Assembly (NCBI GenBank): GCA_017694295.1
Contig: JADINA010000039.1
Span: forward strand, 43,573-107,572
DNA length: 64,000 nt
DNA from: Candidatus Alloenteromonas pullistercoris
Lineage (GTDB): Bacteria; Bacillota_I; Bacilli_A; RFN20; CAG-826
Direction of reading: 5' to 3'
The number at the start of each line of letters is the position of its first letter. Position 1 is the first letter of the stretch. Made by a program: the position numbers and the translations under genes. Below the pieces are notes generated by a model. The model searched no databases. It had not been told where the DNA came from and saw nothing but the letters and a program-made list of their open reading frames with translations. This document shows positions 7,604-16,965 of the stretch, in pieces.

Positions 7604-9757
7604 ATGGCTGGGCGTCATTCGTTGCAATTGGCCGGGAGGGCCTACTTCAAGAAGCTGGAGTCGCTACTAAAGACTTCAAAGTCTTTCGAAGCGCTCAAAA
7701 ACACCCTCCAAGGCGAGAAAAGCACCTACATCGCCCAGAAGAGCCGCCTTGAGGAGAAGACGCTGGACGACACCTTCATCATCGAGCTCGAGAAGGGGGT
7801 GGCCGCCATCGAGAAGATCACCCGCAACCCCCGCAGCTTCATAAAAGACGAAGACGTCGTGGTTGAGGCGGGAAGGGCGAAGCGGATATCCTCAAGGACG
7901 GTTAGCCACTTGGCCTCCCACACCCAATTCGTCCATTCCGTCGACGAGAAGGGCAACGTCACCCCCGAGAAGCTGCTCGTCCCCGAATCCGACATCGACT
8001 ATTGGATTTACGAGAACAGGTTTTTGATGACCCTCATCAACAAAGCCTCAGTGTTCGTCGAGAAGCGCTTCCTCTTCGTCAAAGACCATGGCGAGACCCG
8101 CGATTCCGAGGTGTTGCTCCTGCATACCCTTTCCGAGGTTGCCGGGGTGAGGTTTGAAGTCGACACCCGGGTCAAGGTTAGCGCCTTAAGCAAAGACGGC
8201 GGGCAGGCGGAGAAAAACGACAGGCTATTGCTGCGCTTAGCCAAGCTGCGCGAGCGGCTCGCCTTCCTTTCCTCCTCGCCCTTCATGCAGCTGATGAGGG
8301 GCGCCAAAAGCGTCGCCAACCCAATCCACCCGACCAACCTCCTCGTCAAGCACCCCGACTACAAAAAGGCCCTTCGCCTTTGGAAGTTCATCGATTCGTA
8401 TAAAGAGCTTGGCATCTCCTATTCGGTTAGCGAATCGAACAAGAAGTTCAAAGAGGATTACGTAACGAAGCTCATGGCCTTGCTTTCGGAGTCGATATTG
8501 ACCCTAGAGGCCAACCTTATCGAGAAAGACGAGATCAAGCCCAAGAAAAAGAAAAAGAAGATCGTCCCGAAGGTCATCTTCTCCCTTGAGGACGAGACTT
8601 TCTACGACGGCCGTTTCCTCTATGACCAATTCCCGATGGAAGAAAGGGAAAGGACCACCCCGATGTCCCCGACCGAGGAGGAGGCGAGGCAATACCGCGA
8701 GCAGTTCGAAAGGAAGATCAAATCCGATCGGGCCAAGCGGGCCATCGTCGAGGCCGAGATCGAAAGGGCCAAGGAAAAAGACGTCGAGGAGGAGGCCAAA
8801 GCGAGAAGAAGGGAGCAGGAAAAGCGGAGGCAAGAAGAGGAACGCCAAGCCGCGGTAAGAAGGCTTGAGCTCGAAAGAGCCAAGCTCGAGGCCGAGAAGA
8901 AGAGCCTTGAGGACATAAGAAACCGGGAAAAGGAGGAGCTTGAGAAGCTCCGCCTCACCAGGATCGAGGTATTCCGCCTCGGACGAAGCGACAGAGGGCC
9001 TTTGGACATGCCCTCGGCCGACAGCACCCCCTACCCCGACCAAAAGCCCTATGAGCGGCCCGGCGGACTCATCATGGCCGATGACTCCGGATTGCCCGAA
9101 GGCATTGTTGAGGAAGAGGATAAGCCAAGCATCGTCGAGGGCATCGACATCGAAGAGCAAGGCGAGGCCATCCCCACTTTCGAGGTGGGCATTGAAAAGG
9201 CAAGCGAAACCCCCAATATAGAGGAAAATAAACAAGGGGCCATAAAAGAGCCAAAAACCGAAGAAAAGGAAAGCAAGCTCAAGGCAAAACAAAAGAAGGC
9301 GGCGCCCAAGGCGAAAAAAGCCCCAAGCAAGGACAAGGAAAAGCCGGAAAAGAGCGAAAAGAAGCGGAAACCCACCAAAAAGGCGGTAAAGAAGGAAATA
9401 GATAAGGAAAAGGAAAATGAGGTTACCAAGCCCGTTCCTTTGCCTATTGAATCCGATAATGAACAAAAGAGGATAGAGGCGGAAAAGAAAGAAGAGAAGC
9501 CTATAGAGCCAGCTGAGCCAAGCCCCGCGCCCAAGGAAGAGGAAAAGGCAGCGGAGTCTAGCAAAGAGGAAAGCAAAGCCGTGCCGCCTAAGCGGAAAAA
9601 AGGCAAAGCCGCCAGGAAAGCCAAGAAGGATGAGGAGAGGGCGAAGAAGGAAGAGGAAGAGAGGCAAACGCCCCACTTCACCACCCTCAAAACCCGTTCC
9701 AAACGCGGCGGGCGGAGCTTTGTCAAGGACTACGCGAAAAACCGGAGGAAGGGATAG
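7604..9757 (+). CDS. DUF2357/McrC-N-like protein with long Lys/Glu-rich C-terminal tail
   Basis: 'PESDIDYWIYENRFLMTLINKASVFVEKR...HPTNLLVKHPDYKKALRLWKFID' pattern; pairing with McrB-like gene; C-terminal ~350 aa charged coiled/low complexity, no PD-(D/E)XK motif seen. Confidence 0.5.
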   Translation: MAGRHSLQLAGRAYFKKLESLLKTSKSFEALKNTLQGEKSTYIAQKSRLEEKTLDDTFIIELEKGVAAIEKITRNPRSFIKDEDVVVEAGRAKRISSRTVSHLASHTQFVHSVDEKGNVTPEKLLVPESDIDYWIYENRFLMTLINKASVFVEKRFLFVKDHGETRDSEVLLLHTLSEVAGVRFEVDTRVKVSALSKDGGQAEKNDRLLLRLAKLRERLAFLSSSPFMQLMRGAKSVANPIHPTNLLVKHPDYKKALRLWKFIDSYKELGISYSVSESNKKFKEDYVTKLMALLSESILTLEANLIEKDEIKPKKKKKKIVPKVIFSLEDETFYDGRFLYDQFPMEERERTTPMSPTEEEARQYREQFERKIKSDRAKRAIVEAEIERAKEKDVEEEAKARRREQEKRRQEEERQAAVRRLELERAKLEAEKKSLEDIRNREKEELEKLRLTRIEVFRLGRSDRGPLDMPSADSTPYPDQKPYERPGGLIMADDSGLPEGIVEEEDKPSIVEGIDIEEQGEAIPTFEVGIEKASETPNIEENKQGAIKEPKTEEKESKLKAKQKKAAPKAKKAPSKDKEKPEKSEKKRKPTKKAVKKEIDKEKENEVTKPVPLPIESDNEQKRIEAEKKEEKPIEPAEPSPAPKEEEKAAESSKEESKAVPPKRKKGKAARKAKKDEERAKKEEEERQTPHFTTLKTRSKRGGRSFVKDYAKNRRKG

Positions 9758-9760
9758 CAG

Positions 9761-10588
9761 ATGGTTAGGAAATGGGCCTCGCGCCTAGTCACCCTCTTCC
9801 TCCTCCTTTTGGTGGGCTTTGTCGGCTATTGCCAGGTGTCGATGGTCGTGACGATGAACAAAAACTATGGGGTCCCGAGCGTCTTCGGCTACTCCTTCCT
9901 CTACGTCGCCACCGACTCGATGGAGGGCGACCTCCCCGACTCCCTCCCCGTCGGCACCGGCATCGTCATCCAAGACGTCGACCCCCATTCGATCGCCCCC
10001 GGGGACGTCATCACCTTCTATTATCCGGCCATCAAGGCCCCCGACACCCACCGAGTCCATGAGATAACCGAGGACGAAGACGGACATTTAACCTTCTACA
10101 CCCGCGGCGACAACCTTAACGCCCAGCTGTCCAACGGGCAATGGGACGAAAACTATAGGGAAATCGTCCCCCAGGAGCATTACATCGGCAAGGTCGTTAG
10201 CCACTCCAAGGCCTTCGGCATCTTCCTCACCTACGTCTCCCCCCAAGTGCCAAGCGACCACAACCACGCCAGGTGGCTTTTCCCCCTGCTCGTCATCTTG
10301 CCACTCGCCATCTGCGCCGCCATCACCATCGCCTCGACGGTGAGGCAGCTTCGCAAGGAGAAAAAAGAGGAAAAGGCTGCTTTGCTTAAGGCGATGGAGG
10401 AAGAGGGCATCGACCAAACCGACGAGTCGCAGGTTTTCTCCTTTGAAGAGAAGTGGCGCTTCAAAAAGGAACTCCGCGAGCAATATGCGGAAGAAAAGGA
10501 AAAAGAGAGGAAGAGGCTGCTTAAAGACATGAAAAGGAAAAGGAAAAGCGAGGCCGAGGGGCCTATAATCAGGGAGGAAAAGCAATGA
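9761..10588 (+). CDS. sipW: Signal peptidase I, SipW (ER-type Ser/His) class
   Basis: VATDSMEGDLP (catalytic Ser), PDTHRVHEI (His), TRGDNLNAQ box; N- and C-terminal TM. Confidence 0.85.
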   Translation: MVRKWASRLVTLFLLLLVGFVGYCQVSMVVTMNKNYGVPSVFGYSFLYVATDSMEGDLPDSLPVGTGIVIQDVDPHSIAPGDVITFYYPAIKAPDTHRVHEITEDEDGHLTFYTRGDNLNAQLSNGQWDENYREIVPQEHYIGKVVSHSKAFGIFLTYVSPQVPSDHNHARWLFPLLVILPLAICAAITIASTVRQLRKEKKEEKAALLKAMEEEGIDQTDESQVFSFEEKWRFKKELREQYAEEKEKERKRLLKDMKRKRKSEAEGPIIREEKQ

Positions 10589-12162
10589 GGAAAAGCATCA
10601 TGGCCTATAGCGGCCTACTAGTCGCCTCCCTCTTCCTTTTGGGGCTAAACATCGGCTTCCTCCTTTTCATCCTCCTCATCCCCCTTTCCAGGGGCGAGGC
10701 GGTTGAAGGCGATAGGCTCGCCGCCTGCCTTTCCCTTTCCCTTACCGAGGTCGTCTTCGTCTTCCTTTCGGCCTTCTTCCTCCACCGCCGCCTAGTCTTG
10801 GGGCGGAAAAGGGAATTCCTGCTTGGAAGGTTTGGGGAAGCTAACGACATCTTGCTGGAATCGGAGATGGCCAAAGCCTTCGATCGCCTTAAGGGGGAAG
10901 GCAAGCAAAAACGCTTCGCCGTCGCCCTCAACATCCTCGGGCCCGATAGCCAAATGCTTTCCTCCTTCCAAGACGAGGTCAGGAGGAAAACCCTCCGTTT
11001 CGTCTATAACTGCCTTAAAGTCAATTTCCCCCTCGACCCAATCGGGATAAACGAGTCAAACGAGTTCCTCCTCGCCCACCTAGACGAGGACATGGAGGGC
11101 TTTTCCGCCGAGCTTCGCCGCTTCGCCTCCGGGCTAAGCGACTACTTCTCCCATAGCGGAGCCATCCCCTTTGCCACCATCCTCTTCGGCTTAAGCCAAA
11201 AGGGGGCGGAGGAAGGCAAGGCGGGGGTCGCCGCCTTCGAGGAGGCCGAATACGCCCTCCGCCACAACTCCAAAGCCCGCCTTAGCGGCGACGTCCTCCC
11301 CTTTAGCCACGACCTCATCGACCAAGACGCCTCGATCCATTGGCTCGATCAAGACTTGGCGGGCGCGATAAACCGAGGCGAGTTCATCGTCTATTACCAA
11401 GGCAAAGTCGATTTGAAGACCGGCTCCTTCTACGGGGCCGAGGCCCTCATCAGGTGGAAGCACCCCCACCGCGGCATCCTCCCCCCAAGCGTCTTCGTCC
11501 CCTATTGCGAATCTAGCGGCAAAATCGTCGAGATCGACCATTTCGTCTTCAAATCGGTTTGCAAGACGCTTTCGAAATGGAAGGAAGACCCCGCCCTATG
11601 CCGCCTCATCGTCTCAGTCAACCTCTCCCGCCGCACCGTCTACGACCCCGATCTTCTTCCCTTTTTGGCCAAGACGACCGCTGAATACGGGGTCGACCCA
11701 AGCCAAATGGAAATCGAGCTGACCGAATCGCTCGCGGCCGAGAACCTCGTCTTCATCTCCTCGGTCATCAGGAAGATAAAGGCGATGGGCTTCAAGACAA
11801 GCATCGACGACTTCGGCATCGGCTATTCCTCCCTTTCGGCGTTAAAGTCGATCCCCTATGACGTCTTGAAGATCGACAAGACCTTCATCGACGACATCGA
11901 GATCGGCGGCAAGTCGAAGGCGATGGTGAGCTCGATCGTGAGCTTGGTGCACGCCCTGGGGATGAAAGTCATCGCCGAGAGGGCCGAGTCGATGAGCCAG
12001 GTCGCCATCCTCTCCACCCTCGGGGTCGACGCCGTCCAGGGCTATTACTTCTCCCGCCCCGTCGACCGGGCCCGCTTCGAGGTGCTCATAAACGAGGACA
12101 ACAGGCGGAAGAAAGAGGAAAAAGCGAAGAAGAAGGAAAGCGCGAAGGAGGCAAAGGCATGA
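10585..12162 (+). CDS. c-di-GMP phosphodiesterase: TM, degenerate GGDEF-like region, intact EAL domain
   Basis: EALIRWKHP, SVNLSRRT, IELTES, IDDFGIGYSSL, LKIDKTFI, VIAERAES, VQGYYFSRP all present. Confidence 0.9.
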   Translation: MRKSIMAYSGLLVASLFLLGLNIGFLLFILLIPLSRGEAVEGDRLAACLSLSLTEVVFVFLSAFFLHRRLVLGRKREFLLGRFGEANDILLESEMAKAFDRLKGEGKQKRFAVALNILGPDSQMLSSFQDEVRRKTLRFVYNCLKVNFPLDPIGINESNEFLLAHLDEDMEGFSAELRRFASGLSDYFSHSGAIPFATILFGLSQKGAEEGKAGVAAFEEAEYALRHNSKARLSGDVLPFSHDLIDQDASIHWLDQDLAGAINRGEFIVYYQGKVDLKTGSFYGAEALIRWKHPHRGILPPSVFVPYCESSGKIVEIDHFVFKSVCKTLSKWKEDPALCRLIVSVNLSRRTVYDPDLLPFLAKTTAEYGVDPSQMEIELTESLAAENLVFISSVIRKIKAMGFKTSIDDFGIGYSSLSALKSIPYDVLKIDKTFIDDIEIGGKSKAMVSSIVSLVHALGMKVIAERAESMSQVAILSTLGVDAVQGYYFSRPVDRARFEVLINEDNRRKKEEKAKKKESAKEAKA

Positions 12163-12878
12163 TTCTCATCATCGGCGAAAACGAAGACGCCATCCTCTAT
12201 CTGCGTTCCCGCCTTGTCGACGAGCGTAAGGAAGTCGTCTTCCCCTCGCTCCAGGTATATCGGGGAAGGATGGGCAACGAGGAGGCGGCCATCGCCTCAA
12301 TCGGCATCGGGCTCCCATTAGTCGCCATAAACGTCGATAACCTGCTTCGGAAATACGAGCCCTACTTGGTTTTCAACGTCGGCTCCGTCGGGGCGATTAA
12401 GCCCTCCCTCCACCAAGGGGACGTCTTGATCGCGGAACGTTATTACGCCCATGGCATCGACTATTCCGGGGACGGGAAAAACGTATACGGGCAGCTAAAC
12501 GGCCTTCCGCCCTTCTTCGTCGCCGACATGGGGCTATGCGCAAGCGCCGAGAAGGCGGCCTACGAGATCGGGGGACATTACGTCGAGAGGGGGTCGCTTC
12601 TTTCCTCCGACATCAGGATCTACGACGATAAGCCGGTTTTTGACGATCTGCAAAGGCGCTTTGCCGGCAATTCGCGCCTCACCTGCCTCGATAACTGCTC
12701 CTACGCCATCGCGCTTTCTTGCTACTTGCATAACGCCTCCTTGCTAACCGTCAAATCCGTCAACTACGAATCGGGGGAGGAGTCGCAGCGGCTCAACTTC
12801 CGCCGCAAGGGGCTTGAGCTCATGCCCTTCGTCGGCAAAGTCGTCTCGGCGGTGTTGCTCCGCAACTCCAAAATCTAG
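12159..12878 (+). CDS. MTA/SAH nucleosidase-fold (PNP_UDP_1 superfamily) protein, possibly non-catalytic
   Basis: VFNVGSVGAIKPSLHQGDVLIAERYYAHGID matches the family core; catalytic motifs altered (see findings). Confidence 0.65.
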   Translation: MILIIGENEDAILYLRSRLVDERKEVVFPSLQVYRGRMGNEEAAIASIGIGLPLVAINVDNLLRKYEPYLVFNVGSVGAIKPSLHQGDVLIAERYYAHGIDYSGDGKNVYGQLNGLPPFFVADMGLCASAEKAAYEIGGHYVERGSLLSSDIRIYDDKPVFDDLQRRFAGNSRLTCLDNCSYAIALSCYLHNASLLTVKSVNYESGEESQRLNFRRKGLELMPFVGKVVSAVLLRNSKI

Positions 12879-12918
12879 CCTCCCCGAGGTCTTGCCCTTT
12901 ATATGAAATATAAAAGTG

Positions 12919-12946
12919 TTGCCAAGCGCCGGCAAACTTGTAAAAT
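12919..12946 (+). promoter_or_regulatory. Putative promoter for riboswitch-2 transcript
   Basis: TTGCCA (12919), 16-nt spacer, TG-TAAAAT extended -10 (12941-12946). Confidence 0.5.
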
Positions 12947-12951
12947 AGACC

Positions 12952-13032
12952 TTGTCAAAGGCAAACTTAGGGCGACCTAGGGGCGCAAAACTAAAGGGCC
13001 TCACGCAGGCAGCCAGCTACCGCAAATGACAA
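12952..13032 (+). promoter_or_regulatory. c-di-GMP-I (GEMM-I) riboswitch aptamer-like element 2
   Basis: TTGTCA-AAGGCAAACTTAGG-GCGA-CCTAGGGGCGCAAAACTAAAGGGCC...GGCAGCCAGCTACCGCAAA-TGACAA; P1 TTGTCA/TGACAA perfectly complementary; GNRA loop. Confidence 0.85.
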
Positions 13033-13033
13033 C

Positions 13034-16009
13034 ATGGACAGCCGGCAGAAAGCGCATAAAAGCCCAAAGGGGGCGAAAACCGCCCTCTTTTTCGCCTGCC
13101 TTGCCTCCTTCTTCTCCCTTACCCTTGGGCTAGGCGGAGTTACCTTAGCCGCCTATTTAAACGCCGTCGAGGCCAAGGAAAACGCCATCCTCGACTTCAA
13201 TGACCTTAGCTCCTACTTCGCCAGGGTCGAGGAAAACGATGGCGAAAGGGTTTTCCACCTTAATGACGAAACCCATCTTCAAAACCTGCAAAGGCTCGTT
13301 TCCATCGGTTTGTTTGGCCCTAGCGACACCTTCGTCCTCGATAACGACATCTCCTGCACCGGCACACTTTACCCAATCGGGACCGACGACATGCCCTTCG
13401 ACTCCACCTTCAACGGCAACGGCCACGTCATCTCCAATTTGCACGTCATATGCGCGGATGGGCGCGACGCCGGGCTTTTCGGCTACACCTCGATCAACTC
13501 CAGCGTCAAAAATCTCATCCTAAGCGCCCCAAAAATCGAGGTGACCGCAAATTCCAACGATTTCAACGACGACGGGAAAGGCATATCGGGCTCCCCCATA
13601 GAGAAGACCTATGGCCCGTTGGCGTCCCTTATGCCGGAAATCAACTTCGTTAGCCAGGATAACATGGCCGTCGACGGCAGGATAAACGTCAAAAATGGGA
13701 CCCAACCCGGGCAGACCGCCGTCATCACGGGTTTCCCCGATAGCCTAAGCTCCGGGGAAGCCGAGGTCGAAATACTTTACGAATCCAGCGACGAAAACCT
13801 ATTAACGCTTACCCAAACCACCGACGGCTACCAGGCCGAGTGCAAACCCAACCCCGAATCCAACGCCCCGAACTTCGACCTTTACCCGGTAACGGTCGAC
13901 GCCAAGGCGCAATACGAGGTTAACGGGGTGTTCGGCTATTACGTGCTTGAGCGTTACCAGTTCAACATCCTCGGCAACGGCAACGTCTCGACCGCCGTGA
14001 CCGAGATAGACGACCCCGACGACGAAAGCGACAATCCGGTCCAGATAACCGTCCATTCCGGGGCGTTTAAGACCATCCACCCCGATTACGATGAGCATAA
14101 CCTCAACGTCGGCTTCTTCATCGGCCATTGCGACGGCTCGGCCAACCACCTCGGCCTTTACGGGGGCAACACCAACTCAACCGGCCAAAACGGGACCATC
14201 GTCATCAACTCCGACTCCCGCGTAAGCGCCTATTCGGCCAGGACGCTAATCGGCAAGACCAGGAAAGACAACCCGGTCGACGCCTCCGCCGGGGACACGA
14301 TGAACATCATCTACGATTACCGTGGGGCCATCAACGGCACCCCCGACCAAAACGGGCTCATCCACGATTTCGAGCTGAAGGTTAAAGACTACGAATACGG
14401 GCATGCAAACTTTGGATCGGGCTATGGCTTTGGCTCATCGATTAGCGACTACTCCAATAACGGCAGCCCCGATCAGCCGGTGACCGATTCCGATTCCCTC
14501 AAGCAGCAGCAAAACGCCGAAACCATGACCGAAAACGTCGTGACCAACCCATCGATGAGGGAATACTCCTCCTTCTACCCGGGTACCAACCAAACGCTTG
14601 CCGACTCCACCACCGAGGCCTATAAGCCATCCTCAAGCAACTGGGAGGTCGGGGAATACTCCGATAACGCCGACACCGCCGAAAGCGATCCCGGCAGCTT
14701 CAACGCCCAGGTCATAGACGGCGGCCTTGGTGCCGGGACGTGGACGAAGCTAAACGAATTCATCAAGCAATATTGGTTCCTGGGGACTTATACTTACCAT
14801 CATCAGCTTCGCCTAACTCGGGGATACAACATCAACAACGGCTTCAAGATCTGGTCGACCAAAAACCTTTCGCCGATCTTCACCGAGAACCTCTTCTACA
14901 TTAATTTCCATGTCTCCTACGTCGCGACCCGCAAAAAGGGGACGGCCGAGAACCAAAATAGCTTTCAGATACTGTTCAATTCCTACAACCCAGAGGTCCG
15001 GGGCTATGACAAATGGTCGTTGGGAGATTTAGTCGGCTACAATCCCTACCCCGATGAATGGACGTCCTCTTATTTGCAATACCTTTTCTGGCAGGACCTA
15101 TCCAACCCCCAAAACGTCGACTTCACCGACGGCGGCCAGCTCAATGCGCTATATAACCCTGCCGACCATCCGATCATCGACGACGGCAAGCTCCATAGCG
15201 ACGTCATCACCTTGACCATCGACCAGCAAAACGGCACTTGGTGGAGCAACGCGTTCCAGTCGATCCGTAATTGGTGGAAAGATCTTTGGAACGGGGGAAG
15301 CGAGGAGCAAACCGAAAACCGCGAGGCCCGTTACCCGATGTTCGCCTTCGGCATGGGATCCAACGTCCGCCCCAATGGCGGAATCTATGCCTCCGAGGAC
15401 CATCAATCAACCGCGAATTACTACGCCGACTTGATTTATGATGAAAACCAGCAGACATATCAAAATTCGCGCTTCGTCAACTCCGCGGTTCCCGGAAGCA
15501 CGATCGCCGACTTAAGGGGAACCCGCCTATTTGACTCCGATAACGGCGCCTACCAAACCTATGCCCCGTCGGGAAGCAGCGAGGAAGGCTGGGTCGGGAC
15601 AGCTTTTGGCAGCGGCAACCACTATAACGACAGCGTGCGAGGATATTACAACAATCAGGAACGCGGCTATTTCAATTCCTACTTCAAGGTCGAAAACGGC
15701 ACCAAGCTTTACATCCGCGACTTCCAGATCACCTTCACCAACCGGCTTGGCAACACCGAGGACATCATCTACAAAGTCGACTTCGTCCCAAACACCGACC
15801 TAGGCTTCGACGAGAACTCGCAAACCTGGAACGCCTGGCCGGACGATAGCAACGTCCAGATCGGCTTTAACATGGAAAAAACCGACGGCGGGGTCAATTT
15901 CCGCTTCTACAGGGACAATAGCAACAACGTCTACGGTTATTACAGCAACGCCGCCTATTCGCTTACCAACAACTCCGGATACGACGACGCGATTTTGGCG
16001 CAGGGGTAA
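13034..16009 (+). CDS. Large secreted/surface protein (adhesin or matrix component)
   Basis: N-terminal signal segment (TALFFACLASFFSLTLGLGGVTLAAYLNA); repeat-poor Asn/Tyr/Gly-rich body; 'NGHVISNLHVI...GLFGYTSINSSVKNLIL' resembles GLUG-like segment. Confidence 0.6.
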   Translation: MDSRQKAHKSPKGAKTALFFACLASFFSLTLGLGGVTLAAYLNAVEAKENAILDFNDLSSYFARVEENDGERVFHLNDETHLQNLQRLVSIGLFGPSDTFVLDNDISCTGTLYPIGTDDMPFDSTFNGNGHVISNLHVICADGRDAGLFGYTSINSSVKNLILSAPKIEVTANSNDFNDDGKGISGSPIEKTYGPLASLMPEINFVSQDNMAVDGRINVKNGTQPGQTAVITGFPDSLSSGEAEVEILYESSDENLLTLTQTTDGYQAECKPNPESNAPNFDLYPVTVDAKAQYEVNGVFGYYVLERYQFNILGNGNVSTAVTEIDDPDDESDNPVQITVHSGAFKTIHPDYDEHNLNVGFFIGHCDGSANHLGLYGGNTNSTGQNGTIVINSDSRVSAYSARTLIGKTRKDNPVDASAGDTMNIIYDYRGAINGTPDQNGLIHDFELKVKDYEYGHANFGSGYGFGSSISDYSNNGSPDQPVTDSDSLKQQQNAETMTENVVTNPSMREYSSFYPGTNQTLADSTTEAYKPSSSNWEVGEYSDNADTAESDPGSFNAQVIDGGLGAGTWTKLNEFIKQYWFLGTYTYHHQLRLTRGYNINNGFKIWSTKNLSPIFTENLFYINFHVSYVATRKKGTAENQNSFQILFNSYNPEVRGYDKWSLGDLVGYNPYPDEWTSSYLQYLFWQDLSNPQNVDFTDGGQLNALYNPADHPIIDDGKLHSDVITLTIDQQNGTWWSNAFQSIRNWWKDLWNGGSEEQTENREARYPMFAFGMGSNVRPNGGIYASEDHQSTANYYADLIYDENQQTYQNSRFVNSAVPGSTIADLRGTRLFDSDNGAYQTYAPSGSSEEGWVGTAFGSGNHYNDSVRGYYNNQERGYFNSYFKVENGTKLYIRDFQITFTNRLGNTEDIIYKVDFVPNTDLGFDENSQTWNAWPDDSNVQIGFNMEKTDGGVNFRFYRDNSNNVYGYYSNAAYSLTNNSGYDDAILAQG

Positions 16010-16014
16010 AGGCG

Positions 16015-16965
16015 ATGGGCAAAGGCAAAAGGAACCTCATAATCTCAATCGCGGCCTCATTGCTCGCGACCTTTTCCCTTTCTGTTGCGACCTACGCCTG
16101 GTTTTTGACAAGCCTCAAGGCCAACCCCGAGCAGCTCATCCTCAATAGCGGAGTCTCCTCCGTCTACGTCGACATGATGGGCTATGCCTGCTCGCTTCGC
16201 GGCAACCCCTCTTCCTCCACCTCTGGGCAAATAAGCGAGCCCAACGGCCTTTCGATCGACCGAAGCGGGGACATCGAAGTCTACGGCGGCACCCAATCGA
16301 CCTCGACCGCCACCGTCCACGCCTCCTTCCTCACCCAGATAGACACCTACGACTACCTAAGCCTTTCCCAAGGCGAAGTCGGGCTGAGCCGGGACTATCT
16401 GCCCCGGGTTTACCTCGCCCTTCAATACTCCCAGGATAACGTGGGAGGGTATGTAAGAGCCTATCTAGGCGAACTAAACGAGGCGGGAGACGGCTTGACG
16501 GGGAGCTTAAGCATAACGATGGGCGACCAAGCGCTTTCTGGCTACCTTCGGGTCGCCAATAAGCTCGAAAGCGCCCAATCCATCGCCGCTTCCGGACAAA
16601 GCGACATGATCGACTATTACGATACCGGATCCCTCTCCTTCCCCGCTTCATGGGAAGGCGTCCTCGCCTCAGAGGCCTCTCCGCTTTATTCCTCCTCTAG
16701 CGAGCCGGCCCAGCTTTATGTGCCGGCGCTACAAACCCAGCTTGGCGGGGAGCTTTGCTATTCGGTGGGGTCGCTACTGGAGATCTCGGTCGACCCGTTC
16801 CAGTTCTATTCCGCCCTCCTTTCCATTTCCGCCTCCAACCCATTGGAGGTTTCTAAGATCGCGATATCCTTCTCCTTCTCGCTCTACCTTACCTATTCCA
16901 ACGCCCCCTTTGAGTCGTCCCCGGGGGTCGAATACCCGATAATCAGCTTGGAGGAAGGGGCATGA
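16015..16965 (+). CDS. TasA-like SipW-dependent exported protein
   Basis: MGKGKRNLIISIAASLLATFSLSVATYAWFLTSLKANPEQL. Confidence 0.7.
   Translation: MGKGKRNLIISIAASLLATFSLSVATYAWFLTSLKANPEQLILNSGVSSVYVDMMGYACSLRGNPSSSTSGQISEPNGLSIDRSGDIEVYGGTQSTSTATVHASFLTQIDTYDYLSLSQGEVGLSRDYLPRVYLALQYSQDNVGGYVRAYLGELNEAGDGLTGSLSITMGDQALSGYLRVANKLESAQSIAASGQSDMIDYYDTGSLSFPASWEGVLASEASPLYSSSSEPAQLYVPALQTQLGGELCYSVGSLLEISVDPFQFYSALLSISASNPLEVSKIAISFSFSLYLTYSNAPFESSPGVEYPIISLEEGA

Noticed and set aside
8504-9676. 390-aa minus ORF (and 9049-9726 minus)
   Set aside because: Leu/Phe/Ser-rich shadow of the K/E-rich sense gene at 7604-9757; composition artefact.
6047-9757. Complete McrBC restriction system
   Set aside because: No nuclease motif found in the partner, ATPase is membrane-anchored, and neighbours are secretion/c-di-GMP genes; kept only as McrB-like/DUF2357-like.
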